Source: Pararhodobacter oceanensis (GTDB lineage: Bacteria > Pseudomonadota > Alphaproteobacteria > Rhodobacterales > Rhodobacteraceae). From it: a stretch of 64,000 nucleotides of DNA. This document shows positions 9,410-18,670 of this stretch, piece by piece. A program made the position numbers and the translations under genes. The notes beneath the pieces were generated by a model that made no database searches, had not been told where the DNA came from, and worked only from the letters and a program-made list of their open reading frames with translations. The stretch is taken from NCBI RefSeq assembly GCF_003076755.1, contig NZ_QDKM01000012.1:17574-81573 (forward strand), read 5' to 3'. Within the stretch, counting starts at the first letter, position 1. Each line of letters opens with the position of its first letter.

Positions 9410-10936
9410 TCACGCGATGGCGGCGTCGGTCACAGACGCCAATCGCATTACGTTTTCTTCGGTTATATCGGCGCCGCTGACCTCGCCGCTGATCCGCCCC
9501 TCGCGGACCACCATCACCCGGTCGCATAGGCCAATCAGTTCCGGCAATTCGGATGAAATCACCACGATGCCGACGCCGCTTTGGGCCAGATCGCGCAGGA
9601 TCTTATGGATCTCGACCTTGGCGCCGACATCGACGCCGCGGGTCGGCTCATCAAGGAAGATCAGCTTGGGGTTGACCGATAGCATCTTGGCAATCGCGAC
9701 CTTTTGCTGGTTGCCGCCGGACAGCGAAGACACCGGATCCGAAAGCCGCCCGTATTTCAGGTTCAGCTTCTTGGCCAATGCCGTGGCCTGACCTTCCTCT
9801 TTGTCACGGTTGATAACGCCCAGCTTTGAGGCGACTTGTTCGACTTTGAGGGCGGAAATATTCACCGTGATCGGCATATCGAGAAACACACCATCGCCTT
9901 TGCGATCCTCGGAGAGATAGACAACGCCGGCGTCAATGCTCTGCTGATAATCCTGCGTCGCCAGCTGCTGGCCATTCAGCCAGACCTCTCCCGTCACTGC
10001 GCCTTCCAGTCTGCAAATCCCCTTGACGATTTCACTACGCCCCGAGCCGATCAACCCGGCAATGCCCAGAATGCAGCCGCGCTCAAGCTGGAATGACACG
10101 TCGTGGAACCGGCTGCCGTCGCTCAGGTTTTTGACCTTCAGCAGCACGTCATCACTGCGATCACCCTCCGCCTGTTTCTCGGGATACAGCGTGCCAAGCA
10201 CCCGTCCGACCATGGCGTTGACCACATCGCCGGGCCCGATCTCGGCGACATTGCGGGTGGTGATATTCTGACCGTCCCGAAACACCGTGACCCGGTCGCA
10301 ATTGTCGAAAATCTCGACCATCCGGTGCGAGATATAGATGATCGAAATACCGCGATCCGCCAGTTTGCGCATGATCCCGAACAGGATCTGCGCCTCTTTT
10401 TCGGTCAGGGCCGCGGTTGGCTCATCAAGGATCAGAACCCGGCAATCGAGCGTCAGCGCCTTCGCAATCTCGACCAGTTGCTGGCTCGAAATGGACAGAT
10501 CACGCACTTTGACCGCGGGATCAATGTCGCACAGCTGCCCCAGCACATCGGCGGCTTTTTTGTGCAGGGCTTTAAAATCCATGAACAAGGACTTGCTGAC
10601 ATTGGTTGCCGACATAAAGATATTCTCGGCCACGCTGATGTCGGGGCAGAGGGCGATTTCCTGATGCACAAAGCCGATGCCCAGTTGTTGCGCCCGCGTC
10701 GGCGAGGTGATCTTGACCGCAGTCCCATCCAACAGGATCTCGCCGCTATCCGGCTGCAAGATGCCGTCGATGATGTTCATCAAGGTGGATTTTCCGGCAC
10801 CATTCTCACCGGCGAGCGCGTGGATCTCGCCCTTGCGCAGATCGAAATCGACGGATTTCAACGCATGGATCGGCCCGAAGGATTTGGAAACACCGGATAT
10901 CTGTAAGATCAGATTGTCGGACATTGTGCGGGCCAT
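9410..10936 (-). CDS. ribose-type ABC transporter ATPase with two nucleotide-binding domains (RbsA-like)
   Basis: A 508-residue double ATPase of the CUT2 sugar family. Domain 1 has Walker [10 protein letters not shown] (43-51), a weak signature [14 protein letters not shown] and Walker [12 protein letters not shown]. Domain 2 has the degenerate GLIGSGRSE loop, the RbsA hallmark [10 protein letters not shown], the LSGGNQQKV signature and [14 protein letters not shown]. This asymmetry is normal for the family and leaves one competent ATP site per half. It lies between the binding-protein and permease genes, 83 bases after the former. Confidence 0.94.
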   Translation of the reverse strand: MARTMSDNLILQISGVSKSFGPIHALKSVDFDLRKGEIHALAGENGAGKSTLMNIIDGILQPDSGEILLDGTAVKITSPTRAQQLGIGFVHQEIALCPDISVAENIFMSATNVSKSLFMDFKALHKKAADVLGQLCDIDPAVKVRDLSISSQQLVEIAKALTLDCRVLILDEPTAALTEKEAQILFGIMRKLADRGISIIYISHRMVEIFDNCDRVTVFRDGQNITTRNVAEIGPGDVVNAMVGRVLGTLYPEKQAEGDRSDDVLLKVKNLSDGSRFHDVSFQLERGCILGIAGLIGSGRSEIVKGICRLEGAVTGEVWLNGQQLATQDYQQSIDAGVVYLSEDRKGDGVFLDMPITVNISALKVEQVASKLGVINRDKEEGQATALAKKLNLKYGRLSDPVSSLSGGNQQKVAIAKMLSVNPKLIFLDEPTRGVDVGAKVEIHKILRDLAQSGVGIVVISSELPELIGLCDRVMVVREGRISGEVSGADITEENVMRLASVTDAAIA

Positions 10937-10964
10937 GGTTTGAGGAAGTTTTGGCGTCGAAGGG

Positions 10965-10996
10965 GCGGGCGCGCGGGAATTTCTCAGCGCGCCCGC
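10965..10996. other. intercistronic stem-loop between binding-protein and ATPase genes
   Basis: A perfect 10-base inverted repeat (GCGGGCGCGC and GCGCGCCCGC) with a 12-base loop lies 3' of the binding-protein gene and before the ATPase gene. There is no T-run on the minus-strand side, so it is more likely an mRNA-stabilising or partially attenuating structure that favours expression of the binding protein over the membrane parts, as is common in ABC sugar operons. Confidence 0.5.
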
Positions 10997-11019
10997 TGAT
11001 CCGTATGGAGGCGGTGCGA

Positions 11020-12039
11020 TCAGTCGGTATCGCGGCCTTCCATATAGGTGTTCAGGTCAAAACTATCGGCATTTTCCTGCGTGATGACGGCAAAACCGTT
11101 ATCCACATAGGGGATCTGCATCGGGTTGAAGCCCGAACTTTGATAGTCGTTGAACGGGTCAAACACATCGCTATGCGCGGCCATGAACACCGCCAGAAAC
11201 CCCATAAAGCCCTGCATGCCCTGGTTCGGGTTCAGCGCCATATGGATGTTGCCAGCGCGGATATGCTCCAAGGTGGCGGGGGTGACATCGGCGTGCATGA
11301 TCAACACATCGGCCTCGGCCTCGAGAATTGCCGCGACCGCACCTTCGGCCGAGCCAGCTTCGGGGATCCAGATCGCGCCCAGATTGGGGTTGGCCTGCAC
11401 GATCGAGGCGGTGGCGCGATAGGCGGCGTTAGAGTCCTGGTTGGTGGCCTGCCGACCGACCAACTGCATGTTCGGATAATGCTCTTCCATATAGGAGATC
11501 AGCGCCGTGACGCGCAGGTCGTGGTTGGATTGCCCCGGGTTTTCCAGAACCGCATATTCGGCGCTATCGCCGATCTGCGACACGATCTCTTCGGCGGCAA
11601 ACCGGGCCTCGGCCAGATTGTCCGAGGTGATATAGGCGGTGCGGTTCGAGTCCGGCGAATCCGCGGCAAAGGTCACGATCTCTGTGCCGCTTTCGATGGC
11701 GCGGTTGATCGGCTCGATGAACGGGTCGGCCTGCATCGGGTGCAGCAAGACGCCAGCCGGGCTGCGGACCATATCCTGCTCGAATGACGCGATCTGGCGG
11801 GTGATGTCATAATCGGGCGTGCCCGAGAAGATCGTCTCACAGCCAAAGGCGGCGGCGGCCTGACGAAAGCCCTGATACACCGGCACCCAATAGGGGTGGC
11901 TCGAGACCATCACGTTCATCACATAGGTTTCACCGGGCTCGCAGGCCAGCGTTCCTTGTGCGGATGCGGTGGTTGCGGTTGATACTGACGCGGCCATCGC
12001 GATGGAAGCGGCAAAGCCTGCAATAGTTGAGTTCTTCAT
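11020..12039 (-). CDS. sugar ABC transporter periplasmic binding protein (RbsB/LsrB type)
   Basis: A 339-residue periplasmic binding protein, first gene of the ten-gene operon. A standard signal peptide ([20 protein letters not shown], cleavage near ASAQ about residue 28) is followed by a type I sugar-binding fold: [19 protein letters not shown], a hinge region with [14 protein letters not shown] and the C-terminal lobe [17 protein letters not shown]. It is preceded by a strong GGGAGGAAAG ribosome-binding site. It delivers substrate to the permease at 8394. The pattern fits ribose/AI-2/polyol-type binders, but ligand contacts cannot be read off reliably. Confidence 0.92.
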   Translation of the reverse strand: MKNSTIAGFAASIAMAASVSTATTASAQGTLACEPGETYVMNVMVSSHPYWVPVYQGFRQAAAAFGCETIFSGTPDYDITRQIASFEQDMVRSPAGVLLHPMQADPFIEPINRAIESGTEIVTFAADSPDSNRTAYITSDNLAEARFAAEEIVSQIGDSAEYAVLENPGQSNHDLRVTALISYMEEHYPNMQLVGRQATNQDSNAAYRATASIVQANPNLGAIWIPEAGSAEGAVAAILEAEADVLIMHADVTPATLEHIRAGNIHMALNPNQGMQGFMGFLAVFMAAHSDVFDPFNDYQSSGFNPMQIPYVDNGFAVITQENADSFDLNTYMEGRDTD

Positions 12040-12139
12040 TTCTTTCCTCCCGAAAGTGGTGGCCCGAAGACCTGAATCCTAACCTGTAGGCATCACGGCT
12101 CGCAATTACTCCCATGCACCGAAATTTGTCCCACGAGCG

Positions 12140-12169
12140 AATAAGGGCGTCGAAACGGGCGCCGGTCAA
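12140..12169 (-). promoter_or_regulatory. candidate promoter of the sugar operon
   Basis: On the minus strand TTGACC (12169-12164) is followed after 18 bases by CTTATT (12145-12140), about 100 bases upstream of the binding-protein start. The -35 is good and the -10 is weak. It lies just downstream of the palindrome at 12195-12210. Confidence 0.3.
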
Positions 12170-12194
12170 CAGTTTTTGCCAAATTTTCCACGAG

Positions 12195-12210
12195 GTGAAA
12201 TTAATTTCAC
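12195..12210. promoter_or_regulatory. 16-base perfect palindrome, candidate SorC-family operator
   Basis: GTGAAATTAATTTCAC is its own reverse complement. It stands about 155 bases upstream of the first gene of the sugar operon and about 25 bases upstream of the candidate -35 box, in an otherwise AT-enriched patch of GC-rich DNA. SorC-family regulators bind such dyads. Position upstream of -35 suggests activation or looping rather than simple blocking. Confidence 0.5.
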
Positions 12211-12756
12211 AAATGGGCGGATGGAGAGTATCTGACAGGCTGCAATGCTCGAGTTGGGGATCGATATTGGCGATGGGATCTGTGTGGTCCAGGTCGGCGC
12301 GCGGTTCATCGTCACTGCGCGGCGGCAGCGAATCGGGGCGGCGAGAGGGGCAGGCGGCAGGCCGGTTTGACCTCCGCCAGTGGTTTTGTGGGCAGGCTGG
12401 GGCTCATCCGATCCGTCGCGATGATTGATCTGCTGTTGGAGGGATGGTGCGCGCCGCCAAAGCGTGACGCCCTGCATTTTCACCAAAGTTCTGCGTGCGC
12501 TGGGCGATCTGGCCAGTGGCAGATTGGTCGCCGAGATCAGCCCATGCCGAGGATGAAAGACACGGGCGCGGTCAGCAATGGATGGCGGTTAGGCCGGAGC
12601 CGCCACTCCTGACGATCAGTGGCTTGGGTGCGGGGGGATTGGATTGGGCAAGCGAGAGGTCGCACCCATCCAAACCTGACCGCGCGAAATCACCTCCCGT
12701 TCGCAATCGTGACGCAAACGGAAGGTGATCGGGTCTCCCCGAGATGCAGGCGCGGC
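12211..12756. other. non-coding stretch upstream of the sugar operon
   Basis: About 550 bases between the operator palindrome and the end of the aldehyde dehydrogenase gene. I see no frame with a recognisable protein, no tRNA and no clear terminator. It is long for this tightly packed region and could hold further regulatory sites or a small RNA, but nothing specific is visible. Confidence 0.4.
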
Positions 12757-14265
12757 TTAGAAGACCGCGGTGATTGCCTTGGTTTCGAGGTAGCCGTCGA
12801 GCGCGGCTTCGCCGTATTCGCGGCCCCAGCCGGATTGTTTCATCCCGCCGAAGGGCACATTGATATCGACCGCGCCGTGACAGTTGATCGCGACCTGACC
12901 CGAGCGGATCAAATGCGCCATGCCGTGGGCTTTGGACAGATCCTTGGTCCAGACGCTGCCCGACAAGCCATATTGCGTGTCGTTCACGCGGCGGGCGAGG
13001 GCCTTGAGGTCGGAGGCGTCGTCAAACACCTGCGCCGAGATCACCGGACCAAAGATTTCCTCTTGCACGATCCGCATATCGGCGCTGGTGTTCGAGAATA
13101 GCGTCGGCTCAAAGAAATGCCCCGGACCCTGTCGATTGCCGCCGGTGACCAGTTCGGCGCCCTGTTCCACGCCGCTCACCACATAGGAGGCGACGCGGTC
13201 TTGCTGCGCTTTGGAGATCAGCGGCCCAACCATTGTGTCCATCGCGAAAGGATCGCCGAGTTTCAAACCCTTGGCGACCTGCTCGATCCCCGCCATCATC
13301 GTCTCGTAGATCGGTTTCTCGATGAACAGCCGCGTGCCGGCCATGCAGTTCTGCCCCTGCAACAGAAAGGTGGCCATGGCCGCGCCGGGGATCGCCTGTT
13401 CAAGATCGGCATCGGCAAAGACCACGACAGGCGACTTGCCGCCCAGTTCCAGAGACACGCGTTTGAGGTTGCCGCGCGCGGCGCCAAGGATCGATTTGCC
13501 GACCTCGGTGGAGCCGGTGAAGCTGATCTTGTCGACATGCGGATGATTGGCCAGATGCGCGCCGACGATGCTGCCCTCGCCGATAACGACATTGACCACG
13601 CCCTCGGGAAATCCCGCCTCGGCGATCAGACGCGCCAGATGCATCGCGGTGAGGGGGGTGAGTTCGGAGGGTTTGAAGACCACCGTGCAGCCCGCCGCCA
13701 GCGCCGGACCAAGTTTGAGGATTGCCATGCCGAGCGGGAAGTTCCACGGCGTGATCGCGGCGACCACGCCGACGGCTTCGCGCCGCGTGTAGGTCAGGGT
13801 CGGGGCACCGTTCGCGGCACCGGGCGTGGCCGGAATGGTGCGCCCGTCCAGCTTGGTCGGCCAGCCCGCATAATAGCGCATGATCTCGATCGACAGCGGC
13901 AGGGCCATATGGTTCGACAGCACCGTTGGCATCCCGTTGTCGAGCGTTTCAAGTTCGGCCAGCAGCGCGGCGTCGCGCTCCATCAGATCGGCGAGTTTGA
14001 ACATCAGCCGCGCGCGCTCGGTGGCGGGGAGGCCGGGCCATGGGCCATTGTCAAAAGCGTTGCGTGCGGCGGCGACTGCGTCATCCACATCTGCGGTGGT
14101 CAGCGGCGCCAGCGTCAGTAGCGCCTCAAGCGTGGCCGGGTTTTCGACCTTGATCGGGTTGCCTTCGCCGGTCTTGGGCGCGCGGAAATCGTTGTCGATG
14201 AACAGCGAACTGGCCGAGGACAAAAGGCTGCTCGCGGCCTCGGAAAACTTGGTTTGGACATTCAT
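12757..14265 (-). CDS. NAD(P)-dependent aldehyde dehydrogenase
   Basis: A 502-residue aldehyde dehydrogenase of the betaine/phenylacetaldehyde-type superfamily. All key residues are present: Asn175 (TPWNF), Lys198 (VFKPSE), Glu273 (LELGGKSP) and the nucleophile Cys307 (GQNCMAG). It starts 12 bases after the exported GMC oxidoreductase gene stops, so the two form an alcohol-to-acid pair. The aldehyde would have to reach the cytoplasm if the GMC protein is periplasmic. The natural substrate is unknown; the candidate GntR operator upstream of the GMC gene links this pair to the Rieske regulon. Confidence 0.92.
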   Translation of the reverse strand: MNVQTKFSEAASSLLSSASSLFIDNDFRAPKTGEGNPIKVENPATLEALLTLAPLTTADVDDAVAAARNAFDNGPWPGLPATERARLMFKLADLMERDAALLAELETLDNGMPTVLSNHMALPLSIEIMRYYAGWPTKLDGRTIPATPGAANGAPTLTYTRREAVGVVAAITPWNFPLGMAILKLGPALAAGCTVVFKPSELTPLTAMHLARLIAEAGFPEGVVNVVIGEGSIVGAHLANHPHVDKISFTGSTEVGKSILGAARGNLKRVSLELGGKSPVVVFADADLEQAIPGAAMATFLLQGQNCMAGTRLFIEKPIYETMMAGIEQVAKGLKLGDPFAMDTMVGPLISKAQQDRVASYVVSGVEQGAELVTGGNRQGPGHFFEPTLFSNTSADMRIVQEEIFGPVISAQVFDDASDLKALARRVNDTQYGLSGSVWTKDLSKAHGMAHLIRSGQVAINCHGAVDINVPFGGMKQSGWGREYGEAALDGYLETKAITAVF

Positions 14266-14277
14266 TTCTCTGTCTCC

Positions 14278-15999
14278 TTAACCGTTGATAATCATATCTG
14301 CTGCCATCTCGCCGATCAGGATCGAGGGCACATGCGTATTCGCCGAGGTGGTCGAGGGCATGACCGAGGCATCGGCGACGCGCAGCCCCTCGACACCGTG
14401 GACCTTGAGCGTGGCCGGATCGGTGACCGCCATCTCGTCGATGCCCATTTTCGCGGTGCCGACGGGGTGGAAATAGGTCGTGACCGAGCGCCGGATGAAG
14501 GCTTCTTTCTCGGCGCGTGTGGCAAGGCTTTCGGGCGGGATCGCCCGCTGCACCGCAAACTCGCGGAAGGCGGGTTCATTGGCCAGTTCCTCGGCCAGCA
14601 AGAAGCCCTGATACATGGCTTCGCGGTCCTCCGGCTCTTGCAGGATATTGGGCTGGATCTCCAACGCGCCATCGTGCTGTGCGGATAGCATCTTCATATA
14701 GCCGCGGCTTTTCACCCCCATCAGACCGGGCGAGATGGTGAAGGGGTTTTGCGGCAACGGGTATTCCGCCGCCAGTCCCGGCATCAGATAGGGGATCTGG
14801 ATCGACACAAACATCAGATCGGGGGCGGTCAGCTCCGCGCGGGATTTCCAGAAGAACGTGGAGCCTTCGAGATTATGCGTCGGCGGCGCGATCGGCTCGC
14901 GGGCTTCATAGATCATACCGCCCAGCAGGATATGTTCCTGCAGGTTCTGGCCGACGCCGGGCAGATGACTGTGCGAGGCGATGCCCAGATCGGCCAAATC
15001 CTCGGCGTTGCCAATGCCCGAGAGCATCAGCAGGCGCGGGGTATCAATAGCGCCGGCGCAGAGCACCACTTCGGCGCCTGCGCGGATCGTGCGCTGTTCG
15101 CCATCGACAAGGATATTCACCCCGCGGCAGGCATTGCCCTCCATCACCAATCCGGTGGTTTTGGCGCGCAGCAAGACCGTCAGGTTCGGATTGTCGAGCG
15201 CCGGACGCAGATAGCCGCGCGCGGTGCTGACGCGGACCCCGTCGCGCATGTTGAAGTTATTGGGCCCGACGCCAAGATTGGACGGGCCATTCATATCCTC
15301 GATATAGGGCATGCCCCAGCTTTCGGCGGCGTCAATGAGGACTTTGGCCACCGGATGCAGACTGTCGAGCGTCGGGGCCATGACCGGGATCGGGCCACCG
15401 GCGCCGCGCAGAGCGGTTTCGCCGCCTTGCCAGTCTTCCATCGCTTTGAGCTTGGGCAGGATCGATTGGAAATCCCAGCCTTCGGCGCCCTGTGCTGCCC
15501 AATTGTCATAGTCGCCCGGCACGCCGCGCACCCAGACCAGCGCATTGGTCGAGGACGAGCCGCCCAGCACCTTGCCGCGCGACAACAGGATCGGGCGGTT
15601 GTCGACCTGTTCGGTGGGGGTGTAGAAATAGGACCAGTCACGCTCGGAGCCGATGTTGGCGACCCATGCGGCGGGGTTGTCGATTTCCGGCACGCCCTCG
15701 TCATTGCCGCCGGCTTCAAGCACAAGGATACTGGCGTCGGTTCCATCCGCCAGACGCCGCGCCAGCGCACAGCCCGCCGCACCCGCGCCGACGATGATAT
15801 AATCGTATTCGCTCTGGATATTGGCGGCGTTCTGCGATTGCACCAATCCGGCGGCCAGCGCCTGATTGACCGCCGAGGCCGAGACCGCCGCCCCGAGACC
15901 GGCAGCGGCAAGTTGGGTGAGTAGGGCGCGGCGGCTTAGCTTGCCGGTCGCGGCGAGATCGAGAAGCGTCTCGGCGTGTTCTTTGGATGTGTCGGTCAT
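14278..15999 (-). CDS. GMC family FAD oxidoreductase with twin-arginine signal
   Basis: A 573-residue GMC oxidoreductase. Before the FAD motif (YDYIIVGAGAAGCALARRL) there is an N-terminal region with a twin-arginine motif (KLSRRALLTQ) and a hydrophobic stretch ending ALAAG, so the folded flavoprotein is probably exported by Tat. GMC signature GKVLGGSSSTNALVWVRG and the C-terminal active site HPVGTAKMG with SANTHVPS are intact. The ATG at 15999 has an AGGAGAG site; an upstream ATG at 16050 lacks support. It is followed by an aldehyde dehydrogenase gene. Alcohol dehydrogenases of the polyethylene-glycol or aryl-alcohol type are possible relatives. Confidence 0.9.
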   Translation of the reverse strand: MTDTSKEHAETLLDLAATGKLSRRALLTQLAAAGLGAAVSASAVNQALAAGLVQSQNAANIQSEYDYIIVGAGAAGCALARRLADGTDASILVLEAGGNDEGVPEIDNPAAWVANIGSERDWSYFYTPTEQVDNRPILLSRGKVLGGSSSTNALVWVRGVPGDYDNWAAQGAEGWDFQSILPKLKAMEDWQGGETALRGAGGPIPVMAPTLDSLHPVAKVLIDAAESWGMPYIEDMNGPSNLGVGPNNFNMRDGVRVSTARGYLRPALDNPNLTVLLRAKTTGLVMEGNACRGVNILVDGEQRTIRAGAEVVLCAGAIDTPRLLMLSGIGNAEDLADLGIASHSHLPGVGQNLQEHILLGGMIYEAREPIAPPTHNLEGSTFFWKSRAELTAPDLMFVSIQIPYLMPGLAAEYPLPQNPFTISPGLMGVKSRGYMKMLSAQHDGALEIQPNILQEPEDREAMYQGFLLAEELANEPAFREFAVQRAIPPESLATRAEKEAFIRRSVTTYFHPVGTAKMGIDEMAVTDPATLKVHGVEGLRVADASVMPSTTSANTHVPSILIGEMAADMIING

Positions 16000-16509
16000 G
16001 GTCTCTCCTGTTGGGTTACACCTGTGATGGTGGCGGGATGCTTCTGTCAACGCGGTTGGGCGAATGCAGAAGTTCTGATAATTTCCAATGGGTTGGACGC
16101 GCGGCTATGAGGTCACTGCCGCAGGTGGTGCATAGGTTGAAATCCTCGCTTTGGGGCCATCGGCGCGGCGGTGGCGATCACGCGGTGACCGCTGCGGCAC
16201 CGCTTTGTTGGTCGATTGATGTGCCTAGACATCGTATACCGTATACGGTAACTATGGGTCAACTTTGTTCCGGCAATAGGTGAAAATAGTTTCGCTCCCT
16301 GCTTGATATTTGCTCAATTCATCTGCGGATTTCCCCGGCTTTCGCGCAATCTGGCGATGTTTTGAGCAGGCTTCTGGGGCGAGGTCTCATGATCCGGTCG
16401 AATGGGGATGACGCGTTTCTGATCCCGCCGGTCTGAGGTGTGCCCTTTGCCGTGTTCCGGTGCGGGTTGATGGTGGTCGGGTCGGTTTGGATATCTTTCG
16501 GAGACGCTG
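16000..16509. other. divergent intergenic region between GMC and LysR genes
   Basis: About 510 bases between divergently transcribed genes. Its only clear content is the GTATACCGTATAC element at 16234-16246 with a candidate minus-strand promoter, and a GGAGA ribosome-binding site before the LysR start. No further gene is visible. Confidence 0.5.
16233..16262 (-). promoter_or_regulatory. candidate GntR operator and promoter facing the GMC-ALDH operon
   Basis: The plus strand carries GTATACCGTATAC (16234-16246), the reverse complement of the word found upstream of the ferredoxin reductase and Rieske operons; TACCGTATACGGTA (16237-16250) is a perfect palindrome. On the minus strand TTGACC (16262-16257) is followed after 18 bases by TATACG (16238-16233), so the operator overlaps the inferred -10 box. 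The 5' leader would be about 225 bases. Confidence 0.55.
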
Positions 16510-17397
16510 ATGGAGCTGCGCAGGATAAAATATTTTCTCGGGGTCGCTGACGAATTGCACTTCGGGCGGGCGGCGTCGCGGCTTGGCATTGCCCAGCCGC
16601 CATTGAGCCGCCAGATCGCCGCGCTTGAGGCCGATATCGGCGCGCAGCTTTTTGACCGGAGCCGCGGGCAGATACGTCTGACGCAGGCCGGCGAGGTGCT
16701 CGAGCGTCACGCGCGGCAGATCGTTGACCGGCTCGACTCGGCCTATCGCGAGGCCCATCTTGTTGGCGCGGGCGGGGCCGGGCGGCTGCGGGTGGCGTTT
16801 GTCGGATCTGCCTCACACGGGGTATTGCCCAGCCTGATCAAATCCTACCGCTCGCATTTTCCCAAAGTTGAACTGGCGCTCTCGGCGATGAACAATGCCG
16901 CGCTGCATCTGGCGCTGGTCCAGCGCGAGATTGATATCGCCGTCGCCCGCCCGCATCTGGAGGATGAGGAATTGCGCCGCGAGCCGCTGGAGCGTGAACG
17001 CCTGATCCTTGCGGTGCCCGACAATTCCGAGCTGGCCACGCGCGAGACGATCCGGCTGGCGGAGCTCGGCGATCAGGCCTTTGTTCTCTATCCGCGCCGC
17101 CCGCGTCCCAGCTATGCCGATTTTGTTCTCGACCTGTGCCGGCAGGTGGGTTTCGAACCCGCCACGCTGGAACTGGCGCAGGACTACCAGACGGCGATTG
17201 CGCTGGTTTCGGTCGGCGCGGGGATCAGCGTGGTGCCGGAAAGCGTGTCGCGCACCACCCGTCCGGGGGTGTTTTTTCGCGACTACGAGGGGCCGAATCC
17301 GGGCACCGGTTTGACCATCCACGCGCGGCGCGACAACCAGTCCCGGCAGGTGCTGCAATTTCTCGATATCGCGAAGAAGTTTATGCGCAATCATTGA
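16510..17397 (+). CDS. LysR-family transcriptional regulator (CatR/BenM-like)
   Basis: A 295-residue LysR regulator that binds DNA through an N-terminal winged helix-turn-helix (residues 1-60; ELRRIKYFLGVADELHFGRAA and QPPLSRQIAALE) and an effector-binding domain from about 90. The opening and the GAGISVVPESV segment match the aromatic-catabolism (CatM/BenM/ClcR) subgroup, whose effectors are muconate-like acids. It is divergent from the GMC-ALDH operon and converges on the cycloisomerase gene with a 3-base gap. A candidate binding site lies not here but at 19649-19666, so its targets are uncertain. Confidence 0.92.
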   Translation: MELRRIKYFLGVADELHFGRAASRLGIAQPPLSRQIAALEADIGAQLFDRSRGQIRLTQAGEVLERHARQIVDRLDSAYREAHLVGAGGAGRLRVAFVGSASHGVLPSLIKSYRSHFPKVELALSAMNNAALHLALVQREIDIAVARPHLEDEELRREPLERERLILAVPDNSELATRETIRLAELGDQAFVLYPRRPRPSYADFVLDLCRQVGFEPATLELAQDYQTAIALVSVGAGISVVPESVSRTTRPGVFFRDYEGPNPGTGLTIHARRDNQSRQVLQFLDIAKKFMRNH

Positions 17398-17400
17398 CGT

Positions 17401-18573
17401 TCAGACCCGGCGCGTCGCGTCATTAAGCGCGTCGTGATTGATCGTGATGCCAAACCCGTGGCCCACAGGCATATGGATATGGAAATCCTTGAACAGCAAT
17501 CCCGAGGACATCAGGTCATTTTTGAGGATGCGCGGCCCGAAATGTTCGCAGCCCCATTCAAGCTGCGGCAGGGTGGCGAAGACCGCCATATGGGCTGCGG
17601 CGCCGATCCCGCTTTCCAGCAAGCACCCGCCATAGAGTTCCATTCCGAAGGCCGAGGCGATCCCCGCCGCGCGTTTCATCTCGAGCAGGCCGCCGGATTT
17701 GACCAGTTTGAGCGAATAGACGCTGCCCGCGGCGGTCGCGGCGTTCTGCACGATTTCGGGATTGGAGAAGGCGGCTTCGTCCACCATGATTGGGATTGCG
17801 CTGCGCGCGGCGATGCGGGCGGTGGCGGCCAACTGGCCGGGGTGCAGCGGCTGTTCAATCAAGGCGACGCCGAGTTCGGCGAGTTCGGGCAGATAGCGGA
17901 TCGCGGTGGCTTCGGACCAGCCTTGGTTGACGTCAACCACCATCTCGGTGTCTTGGGGCATCGCGCCCATGATTTTGCGCAGACGGGCCATATCATCAGC
18001 CGGGCTGTGGAACCCCAGTTTGATCTTGAACCTGCGGTGTTCACGGGCCGAAAGTTTGCCGCGCGCTTCCTCAATCTCCTGATCGGCATCCCCCGAGGCA
18101 AGCGCCCAGAGCACCTCGATACGGTCGCGCACCGGCCCGCCAAGGAAGGCGCTTGCAGGCAGCTCAAGCGTTTTGCCTGCCGCGTCGAAAAGCGCGCTTT
18201 CAACCGCCGCGCGCGCGGAACTGTTGCGGGTCACCGCCTTTTTCATCCGCAGCCCGTTGGCTTCGAAGGCCAGCGCCGGCTGCCCGATCAAAGCGGGGGC
18301 GATATAGGTGTCGATATTGGCCTTGATCGCCTCGACGCTCTCTTCGGACCAGCGCGGCCCGCCAAGGGTCGAGGCTTCGCCGTAGCCGACCGCGCCCGAG
18401 GCCAATTTCGCGGCAACGATCACATAGGATTGGTGGGTGATTTCCGTATTCGACAGCTTGTGGCGGCGGGTGGTGATGCAATCGACGATGCGGGTCTCGA
18501 TCTCCGCGATCCTCGTGTCACGCTGCGCGGCGCCGTCCAATTGCGTGATAACGGCGGTTTGGGGCGTGGGCAT
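17401..18573 (-). CDS. muconate cycloisomerase-like enzyme (enolase superfamily)
   Basis: A 390-residue enolase-superfamily enzyme of the muconate lactonizing group, which turns cis,cis-muconates into muconolactones. Catalytic Lys183 and Lys185 (FKIKLG), metal ligands Asp214 (VDVNQGW), Glu240 (IEQPL) and Asp265 (VDEAAF), and the second-base Lys289 (SLKLVKSGG) are all present. The ATG at 18573 follows AAAGGA; the longer frame to 18726 lacks family similarity. It lies 97 bases downstream of the intradiol dioxygenase gene, as catB often does with catA. No muconolactone isomerase gene is seen nearby. Confidence 0.88.
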   Translation of the reverse strand: MPTPQTAVITQLDGAAQRDTRIAEIETRIVDCITTRRHKLSNTEITHQSYVIVAAKLASGAVGYGEASTLGGPRWSEESVEAIKANIDTYIAPALIGQPALAFEANGLRMKKAVTRNSSARAAVESALFDAAGKTLELPASAFLGGPVRDRIEVLWALASGDADQEIEEARGKLSAREHRRFKIKLGFHSPADDMARLRKIMGAMPQDTEMVVDVNQGWSEATAIRYLPELAELGVALIEQPLHPGQLAATARIAARSAIPIMVDEAAFSNPEIVQNAATAAGSVYSLKLVKSGGLLEMKRAAGIASAFGMELYGGCLLESGIGAAAHMAVFATLPQLEWGCEHFGPRILKNDLMSSGLLFKDFHIHMPVGHGFGITINHDALNDATRRV

Positions 18574-18670
18574 ATGCGGTATCCTTTCGCGCGAGCCGTG
18601 AGATTGCCCGCTGGGGGCAGGGCAGAATATTGGCGCACGCAGGTCGGACCCCGCGTGCGCCCAAGGTTGA

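Noticed and set aside
383..12039. A complete AI-2 lsr operon
   Set aside because: Only one permease gene is present, the kinase looks closer to LyxK than LsrK, and dehydrogenases not found in lsr are part of the operon, so the similarity is reported only as a lead.
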